Shown piece by piece: positions 35,079 through 49,220 of a stretch of 59,005 bases of DNA. How positions within the stretch are numbered: position 1 is the first letter of the stretch; the number at the start of each line of letters is the position of its first letter. Under the pieces are notes generated by a model. The model was given only the letters and a program-made list of their open reading frames with translations. It did not search any database and was not told the DNA's origin. The DNA is from Acidobacteriota bacterium. GTDB taxonomy: Bacteria; Acidobacteriota; Vicinamibacteria; Vicinamibacterales; UBA2999. The translations under genes and the position numbers were made by a program. Location of the stretch: positions 1 to 59,005 of the forward strand of contig JAKFXY010000077.1 in NCBI GenBank assembly GCA_021731165.1. Reading direction: 5' to 3'.

Positions 35079-35867
35079 AATTTAGAACAAGCGAGACGAA
35101 GTCGAGCGATCGCGGTCGCCAATCAGAAAGGCGGCGTTGGAAAAACCACCACGGCTGTCAATCTCGCCACGTCTTTGGCCCTCGCGGGGCACCCCGTGCT
35201 CCTGGTGGATATTGATCCTCAGGGAAATCTTACGAGCGGCGTCGGACAAAAGGGGCAGCGTGCCCCTGGCGGCACTGTGTACGAGGCACTGCTGACCGAC
35301 GCGGCGCCCGAGACATTCATCCTGCAAACGGCAATTGACAACCTGTTTCTCGTACCGGCGGATCGAAACCTTACAGGAGCCGAGATCGAACTGGTCTCAG
35401 TACCTGAGCGTGAGCGGCGTCTGCAGCGTGTGCTGACTCCACTGCGCGACCGATTCGCGTACATCTTCATCGATTGCCCGCCGTCGCTCGGACTGTTGAC
35501 GCTGAATGCGCTTGTGGCCGCCGATGCCGTGCTGATCCCGCTGCACTGCGAGTACTTTGCCCTCGAGGGACTCGCCGATCTCGTCGGAACCATGCGCCGC
35601 GTCCGTAGCGCATTCAACCCCACGCTCGACATCGAAGGCGTCCTTCTGACGATGTATGACGACCGCACGAATCTCGGACAGCTCGTCGCACGCGACGTGA
35701 GGGATTTTTTTAAGGAGAAGGTGTTCAACACGATCATCCCGCGCAATGTCCGCCTGGGAGAGGCACCCAGCCACGGCATGCCCGGCGTCACCTACGACGC
35801 GCAATCACGGGGAGCCGCCGCCTATATTGCGCTTGCCCAGGAAATGCTCGCCCGCCGCGCGGCCTGA
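35073..35867 (+). CDS. parA: Chromosome partitioning ATPase ParA (Soj)
   Basis: A 264-residue ParA/MinD-type ATPase with deviant Walker A ANQKGGVGKTTTAVNLA (about residues 16-32), LLVDIDPQGN (A') and FIDCPPSLG (Walker B). It forms DNA-bound gradients that move ParB-parS complexes. No long N-terminal HTH domain, so it is the chromosomal (Soj) type. The start lies in the palindrome; no Shine-Dalgarno is seen. parB follows 10 bp later. Confidence 0.96.
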   Translation: MTNLEQARRSRAIAVANQKGGVGKTTTAVNLATSLALAGHPVLLVDIDPQGNLTSGVGQKGQRAPGGTVYEALLTDAAPETFILQTAIDNLFLVPADRNLTGAEIELVSVPERERRLQRVLTPLRDRFAYIFIDCPPSLGLLTLNALVAADAVLIPLHCEYFALEGLADLVGTMRRVRSAFNPTLDIEGVLLTMYDDRTNLGQLVARDVRDFFKEKVFNTIIPRNVRLGEAPSHGMPGVTYDAQSRGAAAYIALAQEMLARRAA

Positions 35868-35877
35868 GGAGTTTGAG

Positions 35878-36747
35878 ATGATGGAGAAAAGGTCGGCACT
35901 CGGCAAGGGACTGAGCGCGCTGCTCCCCGAAGCACCAGAACCGGTGCGCAATGGGGCGATCGACGTCGATATCGATTTGTTGGCGCCGAACGAACAACAG
36001 CCCCGATTACGGATGGACGACGCAAAGCTCGATGAGCTCGCGCATTCCATCAAGGCAAGAGGCATTATCCAGCCGATTCTGGTCCGACGCAGCGGCAACG
36101 AGTATCAGATCATTGCCGGTGAGCGCCGCTGGCGCGCGGCCCAGCGCGCCGGACTGTTGAAGGTCCCGGTCGTCGTGCGCGACGTGCCTGGGGATTCGGA
36201 GCAGCAGCTTCTCGAGCTGGCGTTGATCGAGAACATCCAGCGGGAAAACCTCAACCCTGTTGACGAAGCCCTCGCCTATCAACGCCTCGTGGACGAGCAT
36301 GCTCTGACACAGGAACAAGTGGCCGCCGCCGTAGGAAAAGACCGCAGCTCTGTGGCGAACTATCTTCGTCTGCTCAAACTTCCAGAGGAGGTACGCGCCG
36401 ACCTGGCCTCGGGGTCTCTCTCCATGGGCCACGCCCGTGCGCTTTTGGCGCTACCTGACGCCGCGGCGCAGAAGCAGACAGCTCGCGAAGTTGTTTCGCG
36501 CGCCCTATCTGTACGTGAAACCGAGCAGCTCGTGAGGAAGCTCACATCCCCACATCCTCCGACCACCCAGGATTTGAGGGTCCAGCCGCCCACCGACGTT
36601 CATACCCGCGCGGCCGAGGATCGCATGCGGTTCGCTCTCGGCGCGAAAGTCCGAATTATTCGCCGTGGCGAAGGTGGGACGGTGGAGATCGGCTTTGGCT
36701 CTGAGGCCGAACTCAACCGCCTCTATGAGCAGATCATCCGGGGTTAG
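35878..36747 (+). CDS. parB: ParB/Spo0J chromosome partitioning protein
   Basis: The 289-residue centromere-binding CTPase. It begins [16 protein letters not shown], the ParA-stimulating N-terminal helix with its arginine. The CTP pocket motif is [15 protein letters not shown] and the HTH is [20 protein letters not shown]. The C-terminus [25 protein letters not shown] is the dimerisation domain. The start ATG at 35878 (MMEK) follows a GAGGAG-type ribosome site; 35881 is equally possible. Confidence 0.96.
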   Translation: MMEKRSALGKGLSALLPEAPEPVRNGAIDVDIDLLAPNEQQPRLRMDDAKLDELAHSIKARGIIQPILVRRSGNEYQIIAGERRWRAAQRAGLLKVPVVVRDVPGDSEQQLLELALIENIQRENLNPVDEALAYQRLVDEHALTQEQVAAAVGKDRSSVANYLRLLKLPEEVRADLASGSLSMGHARALLALPDAAAQKQTAREVVSRALSVRETEQLVRKLTSPHPPTTQDLRVQPPTDVHTRAAEDRMRFALGAKVRIIRRGEGGTVEIGFGSEAELNRLYEQIIRG

Positions 36748-37048
36748 GGAAGGGCACACAGTGGAGGGTAAACCCGAGCGATCTGCCCATTTTGCTTGGC
36801 TCGTGTGATATAAAAAGACGTTTGTGCCTTCTTGGTACAAGCTCGCTGTAGCGTGGCCGTCGCATTCCTGGTCGTCTGGTGGACTGTCTCTTCTAAACCA
36901 CTGCCGGACCGCTTCGCTTGACCCCACCGCGCAGGTCGTTGCGGCAGAGACCCTGCGTCGTCGCGACCCAAAGGTCGCTCTCGGTGGAATTTGTGAGTCG
37001 CGCTCAATCAGTTCGGACGGTCCGTAAAGTGTCTATGGTGCAGCCGTT
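36748..37048. other. Non-coding gap between parB and atpH
   Basis: About 300 bp. Possible structure is limited to a small GGGT/ACCC hairpin near 36770 after parB and GCGACC/GGTCGC with a CAAA loop at 36963-36978. Short open frames on both strands show no conserved features. It is too short for an intact atpF, and no remnant was recognised. A promoter for the atp genes probably lies here, but I see no convincing one. Confidence 0.4.
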
Positions 37049-37600
37049 GTGGCAATGAGTGGGCGAGCCTCCGCCGCCAGATACGCGCACGCCCTTCTCG
37101 ACGTGGCCGTGCTGGAATCCGATCCCGTGCGCGCAGGCGAGGACCTCGCCACATTTGCTGTTCTGGTAGACGGACATCCCGATCTGCGTGGAGCGCTGAC
37201 GAATCCCGCAGTTCCTGCTCAGACAAAGCACCGCGTTACACAAGAACTGATTGCGCGTCTCCAGCCGGTTTCTCCCGTCAGCAAGCTCCTGTTGATGCTG
37301 GCAGATCGCGACCGGTTCGTGCTGCTGCAGGACGTGGCGGCTGTCTATCGTGAGCGCTTGATGGAGCACCAGAAGATCCTGCGCGCGGAAGTGATCACCG
37401 CGGTACCGTTGGCGGCGGGTCGGGCCGAACAGCTGCGGCAGCGGTTATCCCAAGCCACTGGATTTACGGTCACGATGACGACAACGGTGGACCAGGCGTT
37501 GATTGGCGGCGTCGTAGCCCGCATCGGCAGCACCGTCTACGACGGCAGTGTGGCCACACAGCTCGCGAAGATGCGCCAGCGGTTGCTACAAGGAAGTTAA
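37049..37600 (+). CDS. atpH: ATP synthase subunit delta
   Basis: The F1 stalk subunit, about 183 residues: [17 protein letters not shown] at the start, and [27 protein letters not shown] at the C-terminus is the OSCP/delta signature. It links F1 to the b subunit. Start is GTG 37049 or ATG 37055; both give a normal N-terminus. First gene of the F1 cluster. Confidence 0.95.
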   Translation: MAMSGRASAARYAHALLDVAVLESDPVRAGEDLATFAVLVDGHPDLRGALTNPAVPAQTKHRVTQELIARLQPVSPVSKLLLMLADRDRFVLLQDVAAVYRERLMEHQKILRAEVITAVPLAAGRAEQLRQRLSQATGFTVTMTTTVDQALIGGVVARIGSTVYDGSVATQLAKMRQRLLQGS

Positions 37601-37634
37601 GCGGAGGCCTTTCGGGTTACCGCAAGGAACACAG

Positions 37635-41500
<3,866 letters not shown>

Positions 41501-41517
41501 TCCGGAAGGTTCACGAG

Positions 41518-41946
41518 ATGGCGCTTCCTACAACGCTCACGCTCGAGATTGTCACGCCCGATCGCGCCCTCGCGCGTGAGGAGGTGGACGAAGTGGTGGT
41601 CCCAGGCTCGGAAGGCGAGTTGGGCATTCTACCCGGGCACACGCCGTTGCTGGCCACGCTCAAGGTGGGGGAGCTATGGTACCGCCAGGGTCGGGAGACG
41701 CACCATCTATCCGTCGCATTCGGGTTCGTGGAAGTGCTGCCGGACCGGGTGACGATCCTGGCGCACGTGGCCGAACGTGCGCAGGACATCGACATCGAGC
41801 GCGCCGAGCGGGCTAGGCGCCGCGCCGAAGAGCGGCTCGAAAAGCCCTCTGCACAGACCGACCTGGACTTCGAACGTGCGCGGATCGCGATGATGAAGGC
41901 CTTGATCCGCTTGCAGGTGGCCTCGCGGGCACGGACGCGGGTATGA
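41518..41946 (+). CDS. atpC: ATP synthase subunit epsilon
   Basis: The 142-residue regulatory subunit: beta-sandwich domain with LTLEIVTPDRALAREEVDEV and GSEGELGILPGHTPLLATL, then a C-terminal helical pair rich in Arg/Glu (ERARRRAEERLEK). Last atp gene; a hairpin follows the stop. Confidence 0.95.
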   Translation: MALPTTLTLEIVTPDRALAREEVDEVVVPGSEGELGILPGHTPLLATLKVGELWYRQGRETHHLSVAFGFVEVLPDRVTILAHVAERAQDIDIERAERARRRAEERLEKPSAQTDLDFERARIAMMKALIRLQVASRARTRV

Positions 41947-41949
41947 TCC

Positions 41950-41967
41950 GGAGGCCTCAAGGCCTCC
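41950..41967 (+). terminator. Hairpin after the atp operon
   Basis: GGAGGCC (41950-41956) pairs perfectly with GGCCTCC (41961-41967) around a TCAA loop, 4 bases after atpC. No T-run follows, so it may stabilise the 3' end or attenuate rather than terminate. Another GGAGGCCT lies at 41990-41997. Confidence 0.5.
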
Positions 41968-42014
41968 ACCTGCCACGTCCGCGGTAGTCGGAGGCCTGAG
42001 GTTTCCGGAATACG

Positions 42015-42809
42015 TTGCTCGCCAACTTCCGTCAGCTTCTCCGCTATCGCCCGCTCGTGCTAAGCCTGGTGTCGCGCGAACTCTCCGCGCGTTATCGGGG
42101 CTCGGTGCTTGGCTTCTTCTGGTCCTTCGTCAACCCGCTTCTTCTGCTGCTCATCTATACCTTCGTCTTTACGGCAGTGCTCCCCGGAGCCCGCGGATCC
42201 GGGCTTGAGCCGTTCTCGGTCTTCATGTTCTGCGGGATTCTCCCCTGGACCTGGTTCTCCTCTTCGCTGCTCGAGTCATCGACGGTGTTGGTGAGTGGCG
42301 GGAACCTGATCAAGAAGGTCCTCTTTCCGGCAGAGGTCCTTCCGATCGTGAGCGTCCTCGCGGGTCTCGTACACTTCTGCTTCGGCCTGCCGATCCTTGC
42401 GGCATTCCTCGTGTACTACCGAGTGCCGTTGGTGCCGAGCGATTTGCTCTGGCTCCCGCTCATCGTGTTGATTCAGCTCGTGCTCACCACGGGAATCGCC
42501 CTGATCGTGTCCGCGTTGACCGTCCACTTCCGCGACGTGCGCGACCTTCTGGCCAACCTGTTGACGTTCTGGTTCTTCGCCACGCCGATCATCTACCCTT
42601 TATCGCAGGCGCCGCCGCGACTCCAGTTCGCGTTGGGCCTCAACCCCTTCACGCATCTGGCGGTGTCGTACCAGGAAGTGCTGTTCCGCGCCGGGCCGTT
42701 CACTGCGTGGCCACGACTTCTCGCGGTCGGCGGCGCGTCGTTGGTTGTGTGTTGGGTCGGCTACTGGGTTTTCGATCGCTTGCGCGACACTCTCGCGGAG
42801 GGAATCTGA
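42015..42809 (+). CDS. ABC-2 polysaccharide exporter permease (Wzm/TagG-like)
   Basis: The 264-residue permease has about six helices: RELSARYRGSVLGFFWSFVN (the conserved N-terminal amphipathic part and first helix), ILPWTWFSSSL, and the C-terminal LNPFTHLAVSYQEVLF. It is the membrane part of an exporter of O-antigen- or teichoic-acid-like glycans. Start TTG 42015. The ATPase partner follows after 49 bp. Confidence 0.92.
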   Translation: MLANFRQLLRYRPLVLSLVSRELSARYRGSVLGFFWSFVNPLLLLLIYTFVFTAVLPGARGSGLEPFSVFMFCGILPWTWFSSSLLESSTVLVSGGNLIKKVLFPAEVLPIVSVLAGLVHFCFGLPILAAFLVYYRVPLVPSDLLWLPLIVLIQLVLTTGIALIVSALTVHFRDVRDLLANLLTFWFFATPIIYPLSQAPPRLQFALGLNPFTHLAVSYQEVLFRAGPFTAWPRLLAVGGASLVVCWVGYWVFDRLRDTLAEGI

Positions 42810-42858
42810 TGCGCCAGGGGTGCGATGGACGGGAGCGGCGAAAAGGATCGATCGCGCG

Positions 42859-44142
42859 ATGAACGCAATAGAAGTGCGCGAGGTACGAAAGTTGTACCGC
42901 CGGTACTCGGGGCGCAGACAGTTCGCCACGCTCAAGAGCGCGTTTCTGAGAGGGAGCGTCCTTCGCGATTTGCGGCCGGACGAGGCCTTCGAAGCCCTGA
43001 AAAACGTATCGTTCGATGTCCCCGTCGGAACGACACTCGGCATCATCGGATGCAATGGTTCAGGCAAGAGCACGCTGCTCAAGCTGATTGCCGGCATCGG
43101 CAAGCCGACCGCTGGAACGATCAGCGTGGCAGGACGCGTTTCTGCCTTGATCGAGTTGGGCGCGGGCTTCCATCCGGAGATCTCAGGCCGAGAGAATGTT
43201 TACATCAACGGCATGATGCTCGGGCTCACCAAGCGGGAGATCGCCAAGCGCTTCGACGAGATCGTGTCATTTGCCGGACTCGAAGACTTCATTGAGGCGC
43301 CCGTCAAGACGTACTCGTCTGGCATGTACGTTCGGCTCGGGTTCGCGGTTGCGATCAACGTGGAGCCTGACGTGCTCCTCGTGGATGAAGTACTGGCGGT
43401 CGGTGACGAAGCGTTCACGCACAAGTGCCTCGACAGGTTCGCGGAGTTGCGGCGCCTTGGGCGAACCGTTGTCCTCGTGACGCACTCGCTCGATCTCGTG
43501 ACCAGGTTCTGCGATTCGGCGCTCTGGATCGACGGCGGCACCGTCCGCGCACAGGGAGACCCGAAGCGGGTTATCGACGCGTATCTGATGGACGTGGCTG
43601 AGGGCGAGAACGAGGCACTCGAGCGTCCAAAGTCCCAGAGGCCCGCTCCCGGATCCCAGGATGCGCCGGCGGACATGTTCCAAGCTGCCGAGGGACGATG
43701 GGGCTCGCGCGAGGCCGAGATAACGGGAGTGACGTTCATCGGTGCAGGTGGATCTTCGACGCACCTGTTTCAGTCGGGCGAGGCGATGGAGATCAGGCTG
43801 CAGATTCGCGCACGCCAGCCACTGCCTGACGTTGTAATCGGCGTGGGGATCTTCAGCCTCGAAGGAGTCTGTTGCTACGGTACCAACACCCAGATCGAGG
43901 GAGCCACAGGCGGTGCGCTGTCAGGCGAGGGAGAAGTACGATTCTCCATTGACCGGCTTGACCTTGTCGAAGGGACCTACAAGCTTGACGTCGCCGTGCA
44001 CCGTGAAAACGGCGTGCCCTACGACTACCATCGCCTCCTGCATACGTTCAGAGTGACGTCAAGGGTCAAAGAAGCAGGTATTTACAGGCCGCCACACCGG
44101 TGGACGTTCTCGGGCGGCATCCGTGTGTCGGGGTTGCCGTGA
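42859..44142 (+). CDS. ABC transporter ATPase with Wzt-type carbohydrate-binding domain
   Basis: The 427-residue protein starts [20 protein letters not shown]. The nucleotide-binding domain has Walker [12 protein letters not shown], signature [16 protein letters not shown] (replacing LSGGQ as in Wzt/TagH), and Walker [14 protein letters not shown]. Residues about 285-420 form a beta-rich domain like Wzt-C, which recognises the capped glycan end before export. It pairs with the preceding permease, and the stop overlaps the next gene (GTGA). Confidence 0.92.
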   Translation: MNAIEVREVRKLYRRYSGRRQFATLKSAFLRGSVLRDLRPDEAFEALKNVSFDVPVGTTLGIIGCNGSGKSTLLKLIAGIGKPTAGTISVAGRVSALIELGAGFHPEISGRENVYINGMMLGLTKREIAKRFDEIVSFAGLEDFIEAPVKTYSSGMYVRLGFAVAINVEPDVLLVDEVLAVGDEAFTHKCLDRFAELRRLGRTVVLVTHSLDLVTRFCDSALWIDGGTVRAQGDPKRVIDAYLMDVAEGENEALERPKSQRPAPGSQDAPADMFQAAEGRWGSREAEITGVTFIGAGGSSTHLFQSGEAMEIRLQIRARQPLPDVVIGVGIFSLEGVCCYGTNTQIEGATGGALSGEGEVRFSIDRLDLVEGTYKLDVAVHRENGVPYDYHRLLHTFRVTSRVKEAGIYRPPHRWTFSGGIRVSGLP

Positions 44143-44630
44143 ACATCACCTCGCCGATGCTGATGACTTCTGAGCAGGCAGCGATGCTGGCCGGCGGCGT
44201 CCGAAGTCGAGGCGGTCGGGTGGTCTTCACGAACGGCGTTTTCGACCTTTTGCATCCGGGTCACGTGCGCTACCTCGCGGATGCCAAGGCGCTCGGCGAT
44301 ATGCTCATCGTGGCCATCAATTCGGATCGGTCGGTGCGCGCCAACAAGGGGCCGTCGCGACCGATCCATTCCGAGCGCGAACGGGCCGAAGTGCTCCTCG
44401 CCCTGCGTTCCGTGAACGCGGTTGTGATCTTCGACGAGGAGACACCCCACGCAATCATCGGGCGCATTCAGCCGGATATCCTGGTCAAGGGCGCGGACTG
44501 GGGCCCGGACGACATAGTGGGCCGCGATATTGTCGAGGCACGCGGTGGCCGGGTCGTCCGCGTGGAACTTGCAGCGGGCTACTCGACCACCGACTTGATC
44601 AGGAAGGCCAGATCCTCAGGGCAAGGCTGA
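44139..44630 (+). CDS. D-glycero-beta-D-manno-heptose 1-phosphate adenylyltransferase (RfaE2/HldE C-domain)
   Basis: A 163-residue nucleotidyltransferase from GTG 44139. The HXGH signature is in [20 protein letters not shown] and the C-terminal segment [11 protein letters not shown] fits RfaE domain II. It makes ADP-heptose for the LPS core. Only the transferase half is present; the kinase half would be encoded elsewhere. It overlaps the ATPase stop. Confidence 0.9.
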   Translation: MNITSPMLMTSEQAAMLAGGVRSRGGRVVFTNGVFDLLHPGHVRYLADAKALGDMLIVAINSDRSVRANKGPSRPIHSERERAEVLLALRSVNAVVIFDEETPHAIIGRIQPDILVKGADWGPDDIVGRDIVEARGGRVVRVELAAGYSTTDLIRKARSSGQG

Positions 44631-44660
44631 GAGATCGTCCCGGCTCTTCGTGCGCACATC

Positions 44661-47600
44661 ATGGCTATCACCACGTCGCTCACGCTCCGCGCACTCCTGA
44701 GTCAGGCCGTCGGCAGGACTGGGCTCGCCGATTCTGTCCCCGTAGCGACCGGGCTGACGGCGGCGGCGAGAGCGCTCGCCGCCGTGGCCGCTTCGCGCGC
44801 AGCGGGTGGGACAACGCTGCTCGTCGTGCCGACAGACAAGGACGTCGAGCAACTCACGGCGGATGCGCGGTTCTTCTTTGCGGCGCTCGAGGGCGCGTCG
44901 GAGAGTGGAGCGGAGAAGGTAATCCTTCCATTCCCCTCCCTCCAAGTAGACCCATATCGCGGCATGACGCCGCACTTTCGTGTATCGGCAGCACGGGCAC
45001 GGGCTCTTCACGCCGCTGCCACGGGGACGGCGCGCCTCATCGTCGCGTCGGCGGCGGCCCTGCTGCCCCGACTCAGCCCGCCGGCCCGTCTCATGCGCGC
45101 CTCGATCGAGATCAGGCCGGGGATCGAAATAGAGCCCCAAAGTCTCGCGGACGTCTTCGTGGACGCGGGCTTCACTCGTGAAGACCCCGTAGATGAGCAC
45201 GGGTCGTTCACGATCCGCGGTGGCATCGTGGATGTCTTCCCCACAGGTGACGCCGAGCCCATTCGGATCGAGTTCGTCGGCGACATGGTGGAATCGCTTC
45301 GCCGATTCGATCCCGCCACCCAACGTTCGACGGGGACCGTCGACCAAGTGCTCGTCGCCCCGGTTCGGGAACGGTTCGATGAGAACACCGCAGGGTTGTC
45401 AATCATCGACTTTCTCACGATTGCGCGCAGCGGACGACTGCTGGTCTCAGAGTACGACCAAGTCGCTGAGCAGATCCGCACGGTGCGCGAGCAGCTGGAG
45501 GCCAGCTTCAACGACGCGTCCAGGCGCGGGCACGTGACGGCACTGGCCCCGGCGCTGGCGTTTGTCACCTGGGAAGACATCGAGTCGCGCATGAGTGCGG
45601 CACCACGTTTCGAAGCGCTCGCCGATGGGGACGGAGATGCCCGCCACGTATCGTGCCAACCGGCCATGGAGTTTCGTGGCCGCGTGCATGACTGGATTAC
45701 CGACATCAGACAGGCGCGGCAGCGCGGCGACACGGTGCTGTTCGTCGCTGAGAGCCGTGGTCGCGCCGAGCGCACTGTCGAGATCCTCCAGGAGTATGAC
45801 GTCGTTGCCGTTCAGGTGGAGCGCGCAGAGGACGCTCACCCCTCATCCGTACTCGTGGCTGTTGGGTCGCTTTCGAAGGGGTTCCGCCTTGGCGATGCCG
45901 CGCTGCAGATCTACGTCGAGGCTGACGTCTTTGAGGAAGAGCGGCACGCCCACGAAAAGCGGCGAAGCCTCGCGAAGACGTTTCTGTCCGATTTGCGCGA
46001 TCTCAAAGTCGGCGATCTCGTCGTACACGTGGATCATGGCATTGGCGAATTTGTCGGGCTCAAGCAGCTCAATCCCGCGGGCCGCGCCGCGGCGCCCGCT
46101 GACGCCCAGGAGTTCCTCGAGCTGCGCTATCACGGAGATGACAAGCTCTTCGTGCCGGTCGAGCGCCTCGACCTGATTCAGAAGTACACCGGCGGGACCA
46201 GGCCGGCTCTGGACCGCCTGGGTGGCACGACCTGGGAGAAGGCCAAGACGCGCGTCAAGAAGGCGATGCGCGACATGGCCGAGGAGCTGCTGAAGCTCTA
46301 TGCCCAGCGGAAAGCAGTCCCCGGGCATGCCTTTGCCCCGGACACACACTGGCAAGAGGAATTTGAAGGGGCGTTCCCTTATGAGATGACACCCGATCAA
46401 GTCACCGCGATCGCCGACATCAAGAGAGACATGGAAGCGCCGACCCCGATGGATCGGCTGCTGTGCGGCGACGTCGGCTACGGCAAGACAGAAGTGGCGA
46501 TTCGCGCGGCTTTCAAGGCCGTGATGGAAGGAAAGCAGGTTGCCGTCCTGGCGCCGACTACCGTGCTGGCGTTCCAGCACCTGAAGACCCTTCGTGAACG
46601 CTTCGCGGGTTTCCCGGTGACCATCGATATGGTGAGCCGCTTTCGATCGAAGCAGGAGATTAGGGACACCTTGGCTGGCGTAGCCAGCGGGAAGGTGGAT
46701 GTCATCGTCGGCACCCATCGTCTTTTGTCGAAGGACGTCCAGTTCAAGGACCTCGGACTGCTCGTGGTGGATGAGGAGCAGCGGTTCGGTGTGGCCCACA
46801 AGGAGCGCATCAAGCAGATGCGCAGGCGCGTGGACGTCCTCACGATGACCGCGACCCCCATTCCCCGTACGCTGAACATGTCCCTCGTTGGGATCCGGGA
46901 CATGTCCATCATCGAGACGCCGCCGAAAGACCGGCTGTCGATCCAGACCAACGTTGCAAAGTTCGACGCGTCCGTTATCGAACGAGCCGTACGAAATGAG
47001 CTCGCCAGGGGCGGCCAAGTCTATTTCGTTCACAACAGAGTGGAATCGATCTTTTCGATCGGCAATCTGCTTCAACGGCTGGTGCCGGAAGCCAGGATTG
47101 TCATCGGGCACGGACAGATGGGCGAGGAGGAGCTCGAGCGCGCCATGCTCGGGTTCGTCGAGCGTCGTTTCGACATCCTGCTGGCGACGACGATCGTTGA
47201 GAACGGTCTCGACATTCCGAATGCCAACACCATCATCATCAACCGCGCCGACCGTTACGGGCTGGCACAGCTCTACCAGCTTCGTGGCCGCGTCGGGCGG
47301 TCAGATCGGGCGGCCTACGCATACCTGCTCATTCCGCCTCAAGAGTCGCTGACACCTGTGGCGCGTCAGCGCCTGGCGGCCATACGAGAATTCAGCGATC
47401 TCGGAAGTGGTTTCCGCGTGGCTGCGCTGGATCTGGAGATTCGTGGAGCCGGCAATTTGCTGGGTGGCGAGCAGAGCGGCCACATCGACGCCGTGGGCTT
47501 CGAGATGTACATGAAGCTGCTGGAGGAGACGATCAGGGAAATGAAGGGCGAAGAGTTAGAAGACGACGTGCGGGCCACAGTGAACCTGCGCGTCGATCTG

Positions 47601-48161
47601 AAGATCGACGGCACCTACATCCCCGACATGAACCAGCGCCTGATGGTGTATCGCAAGGTGGCCGAAGCCCGGACCGAGCCCGAGCTCCAGGCCACGCTTG
47701 ACGAACTCCGGGACAGATATGGCGAGCCGCCGGCTTCGGTGCTCAATCTGGCTGAATACGGTCGGATTCGCGTCATGGCGGACCGTCTTGGAATTGACAC
47801 AATCGACCGCGAGGGTCGCCTTGTCGTCATTAGGTTCAGGCCGCAAGCTCGGATAGACCCGGTACGGATGGTCAAGGTTGTTCATGAATGGCCTGGTGCC
47901 ATTCTGGTCCCTCCCGTGTCGGTGAAGCTCGATTTGGATGCCCCCCTGGCTCCACGATTGGCGGCTGTTTCCGGGGGGCTCCAGGAGGGTGCGCGGAAGC
48001 GGAGCGCCAGGGAGCCCTCCTGGTGGACAGCCCGGGCCACGGCAGGGTCGGTGACCCCGGGATTCACGAAGGAAGAGATTCTGCGGAGGCCAGACGCCGA
48101 CCCACGGGCAGAGGACGGCGTATTCGACCGCGTGGAAAAGCTGTTGAGGGCGTTGTTGTAA
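44661..48161 (+). CDS. mfd: Transcription-repair coupling factor
   Basis: The 1166-residue ATP-driven translocase removes stalled RNA polymerase and recruits UvrA. The N-terminal UvrB-homology part includes FPSLQVDPYRGMTPHF and EDPVDEHGSFTIRGGIVDVFP. The RNAP-interacting domain contains VVHVDHGIGEFVGLKQL. The translocase has GDVGYGKTEVAIRAAFKA (Walker A), VDEEQRFG, and the RecG-like TRG motif region (RVGRSDRAAYAYLLIP). The C-terminal D7 domain follows, ending with a basic Ser/Thr/Arg-rich tail of about 60 residues that looks non-standard. An ATG at 44661 is used. Confidence 0.97.
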   Translation: MAITTSLTLRALLSQAVGRTGLADSVPVATGLTAAARALAAVAASRAAGGTTLLVVPTDKDVEQLTADARFFFAALEGASESGAEKVILPFPSLQVDPYRGMTPHFRVSAARARALHAAATGTARLIVASAAALLPRLSPPARLMRASIEIRPGIEIEPQSLADVFVDAGFTREDPVDEHGSFTIRGGIVDVFPTGDAEPIRIEFVGDMVESLRRFDPATQRSTGTVDQVLVAPVRERFDENTAGLSIIDFLTIARSGRLLVSEYDQVAEQIRTVREQLEASFNDASRRGHVTALAPALAFVTWEDIESRMSAAPRFEALADGDGDARHVSCQPAMEFRGRVHDWITDIRQARQRGDTVLFVAESRGRAERTVEILQEYDVVAVQVERAEDAHPSSVLVAVGSLSKGFRLGDAALQIYVEADVFEEERHAHEKRRSLAKTFLSDLRDLKVGDLVVHVDHGIGEFVGLKQLNPAGRAAAPADAQEFLELRYHGDDKLFVPVERLDLIQKYTGGTRPALDRLGGTTWEKAKTRVKKAMRDMAEELLKLYAQRKAVPGHAFAPDTHWQEEFEGAFPYEMTPDQVTAIADIKRDMEAPTPMDRLLCGDVGYGKTEVAIRAAFKAVMEGKQVAVLAPTTVLAFQHLKTLRERFAGFPVTIDMVSRFRSKQEIRDTLAGVASGKVDVIVGTHRLLSKDVQFKDLGLLVVDEEQRFGVAHKERIKQMRRRVDVLTMTATPIPRTLNMSLVGIRDMSIIETPPKDRLSIQTNVAKFDASVIERAVRNELARGGQVYFVHNRVESIFSIGNLLQRLVPEARIVIGHGQMGEEELERAMLGFVERRFDILLATTIVENGLDIPNANTIIINRADRYGLAQLYQLRGRVGRSDRAAYAYLLIPPQESLTPVARQRLAAIREFSDLGSGFRVAALDLEIRGAGNLLGGEQSGHIDAVGFEMYMKLLEETIREMKGEELEDDVRATVNLRVDLKIDGTYIPDMNQRLMVYRKVAEARTEPELQATLDELRDRYGEPPASVLNLAEYGRIRVMADRLGIDTIDREGRLVVIRFRPQARIDPVRMVKVVHEWPGAILVPPVSVKLDLDAPLAPRLAAVSGGLQEGARKRSAREPSWWTARATAGSVTPGFTKEEILRRPDADPRAEDGVFDRVEKLLRALL

Positions 48162-48185
48162 AATGTTGACCTTCAAGGAATTGTC

Positions 48186-49220
48186 ATGACAAGGTATTTT
48201 GCAACCGGCGTCCTCGTCCTCGCGCTGGCCGTTCCCCTCACCAGCGAGGTGATCGAGCAGGTGCTCGTCAGGGTCAACGGTGACATTCTCACGAAGTCAG
48301 AGTTCGAGCAGAGACAGGTGGCCGCGTTGAGAACTCGGGCCGAGCTCGGCAACGTCTCTCCGGAGAGCGCGGAACTCAAGAAGGCGATCTCCGAGGTAAC
48401 GCCCGACCTGGTGCTGGACGCTGTCGATGAGCTGCTGCTGGTTCAGCGCGGCAAGGAGAAGGGCTACGTCCTCGGCGACGAGCAGTTCAAGAGCATCCTG
48501 GACAACATCAAGAAGCAGAACAATCTCGAGGACGAGGAACGGTTCCAGGCCGCGCTGAAGCAGGAAGGCATGACCTTGATCGAACTGAGGCGGAGCCTGG
48601 AGCGACAGATGCTTGTCTCGCGCATCGTGCAGGCCGAGGTGCTCGAAAGGGTCCGGATCGACGAGGACGAGGCCAAGGCCTATTACGAAGCGCACAAGAC
48701 AGAGTTCTCGACACCCGCGGCCATCACGCTCCGCGAGATACTCATCGAGGTGCCCACCACCGACCGTGGCGTGAATGCCGCGCAAGATGATGAAGCGAAG
48801 GAAAAGGCCCTTGCCCTGCGGAACCGTCTGCTTGCCGGCGAACCGTTCGCCCGTTTGGCGGCTGATGTCTCTGACGCTCCTTCGAAGGCCAACGGAGGTC
48901 TCGTCGGACCGATCAACCACGACGAACTCGCGCCGGCACTGCAGGTGCTTGTCGACGGGATGAAGGTCGGCGACATCTCGCAGCCCACGAGAATTCAGCG
49001 CGGCTACCAGCTCCTCCAGCTCGAGTCCCGCTCCGAGCCGAAGGTCAAGACGCTCGAAGAGGCCAGGAACGAAATCGGCGACAAGATCGGTGAGCAGAAG
49101 ACACAGCAGGAACGGGTGAAGTACCTGGACAAGCTGCGCGCAGAGGCCACGATCGTGTGGCACAACGTCGAACTGGAGAAGGCCTACGAGCAGGCACTGG
49201 CACAGCGCCGGGCTCGATGA
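48186..49220 (+). CDS. Periplasmic peptidyl-prolyl isomerase/chaperone (SurA/PpiC-like)
   Basis: A 344-residue protein with an N-terminal signal (MTRYFATGVLVLALAVPLTS), a SurA-N helical domain (about 25-170; VNGDILTKSEFEQRQ), and one parvulin PPIase domain (about 175-290: TLREILIEVPT...VGDISQPTRIQRGYQLLQLES). It probably helps fold outer-membrane or periplasmic proteins. AAGGA lies 6 bases before ATG. The stop overlaps the NusG-like gene (ATGA). Confidence 0.9.
   Translation: MTRYFATGVLVLALAVPLTSEVIEQVLVRVNGDILTKSEFEQRQVAALRTRAELGNVSPESAELKKAISEVTPDLVLDAVDELLLVQRGKEKGYVLGDEQFKSILDNIKKQNNLEDEERFQAALKQEGMTLIELRRSLERQMLVSRIVQAEVLERVRIDEDEAKAYYEAHKTEFSTPAAITLREILIEVPTTDRGVNAAQDDEAKEKALALRNRLLAGEPFARLAADVSDAPSKANGGLVGPINHDELAPALQVLVDGMKVGDISQPTRIQRGYQLLQLESRSEPKVKTLEEARNEIGDKIGEQKTQQERVKYLDKLRAEATIVWHNVELEKAYEQALAQRRAR

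Noticed and set aside
36824-37027. 67-codon frame between parB and atpH
   Set aside because: Composition looks random and there is no ribosome site or conserved motif.
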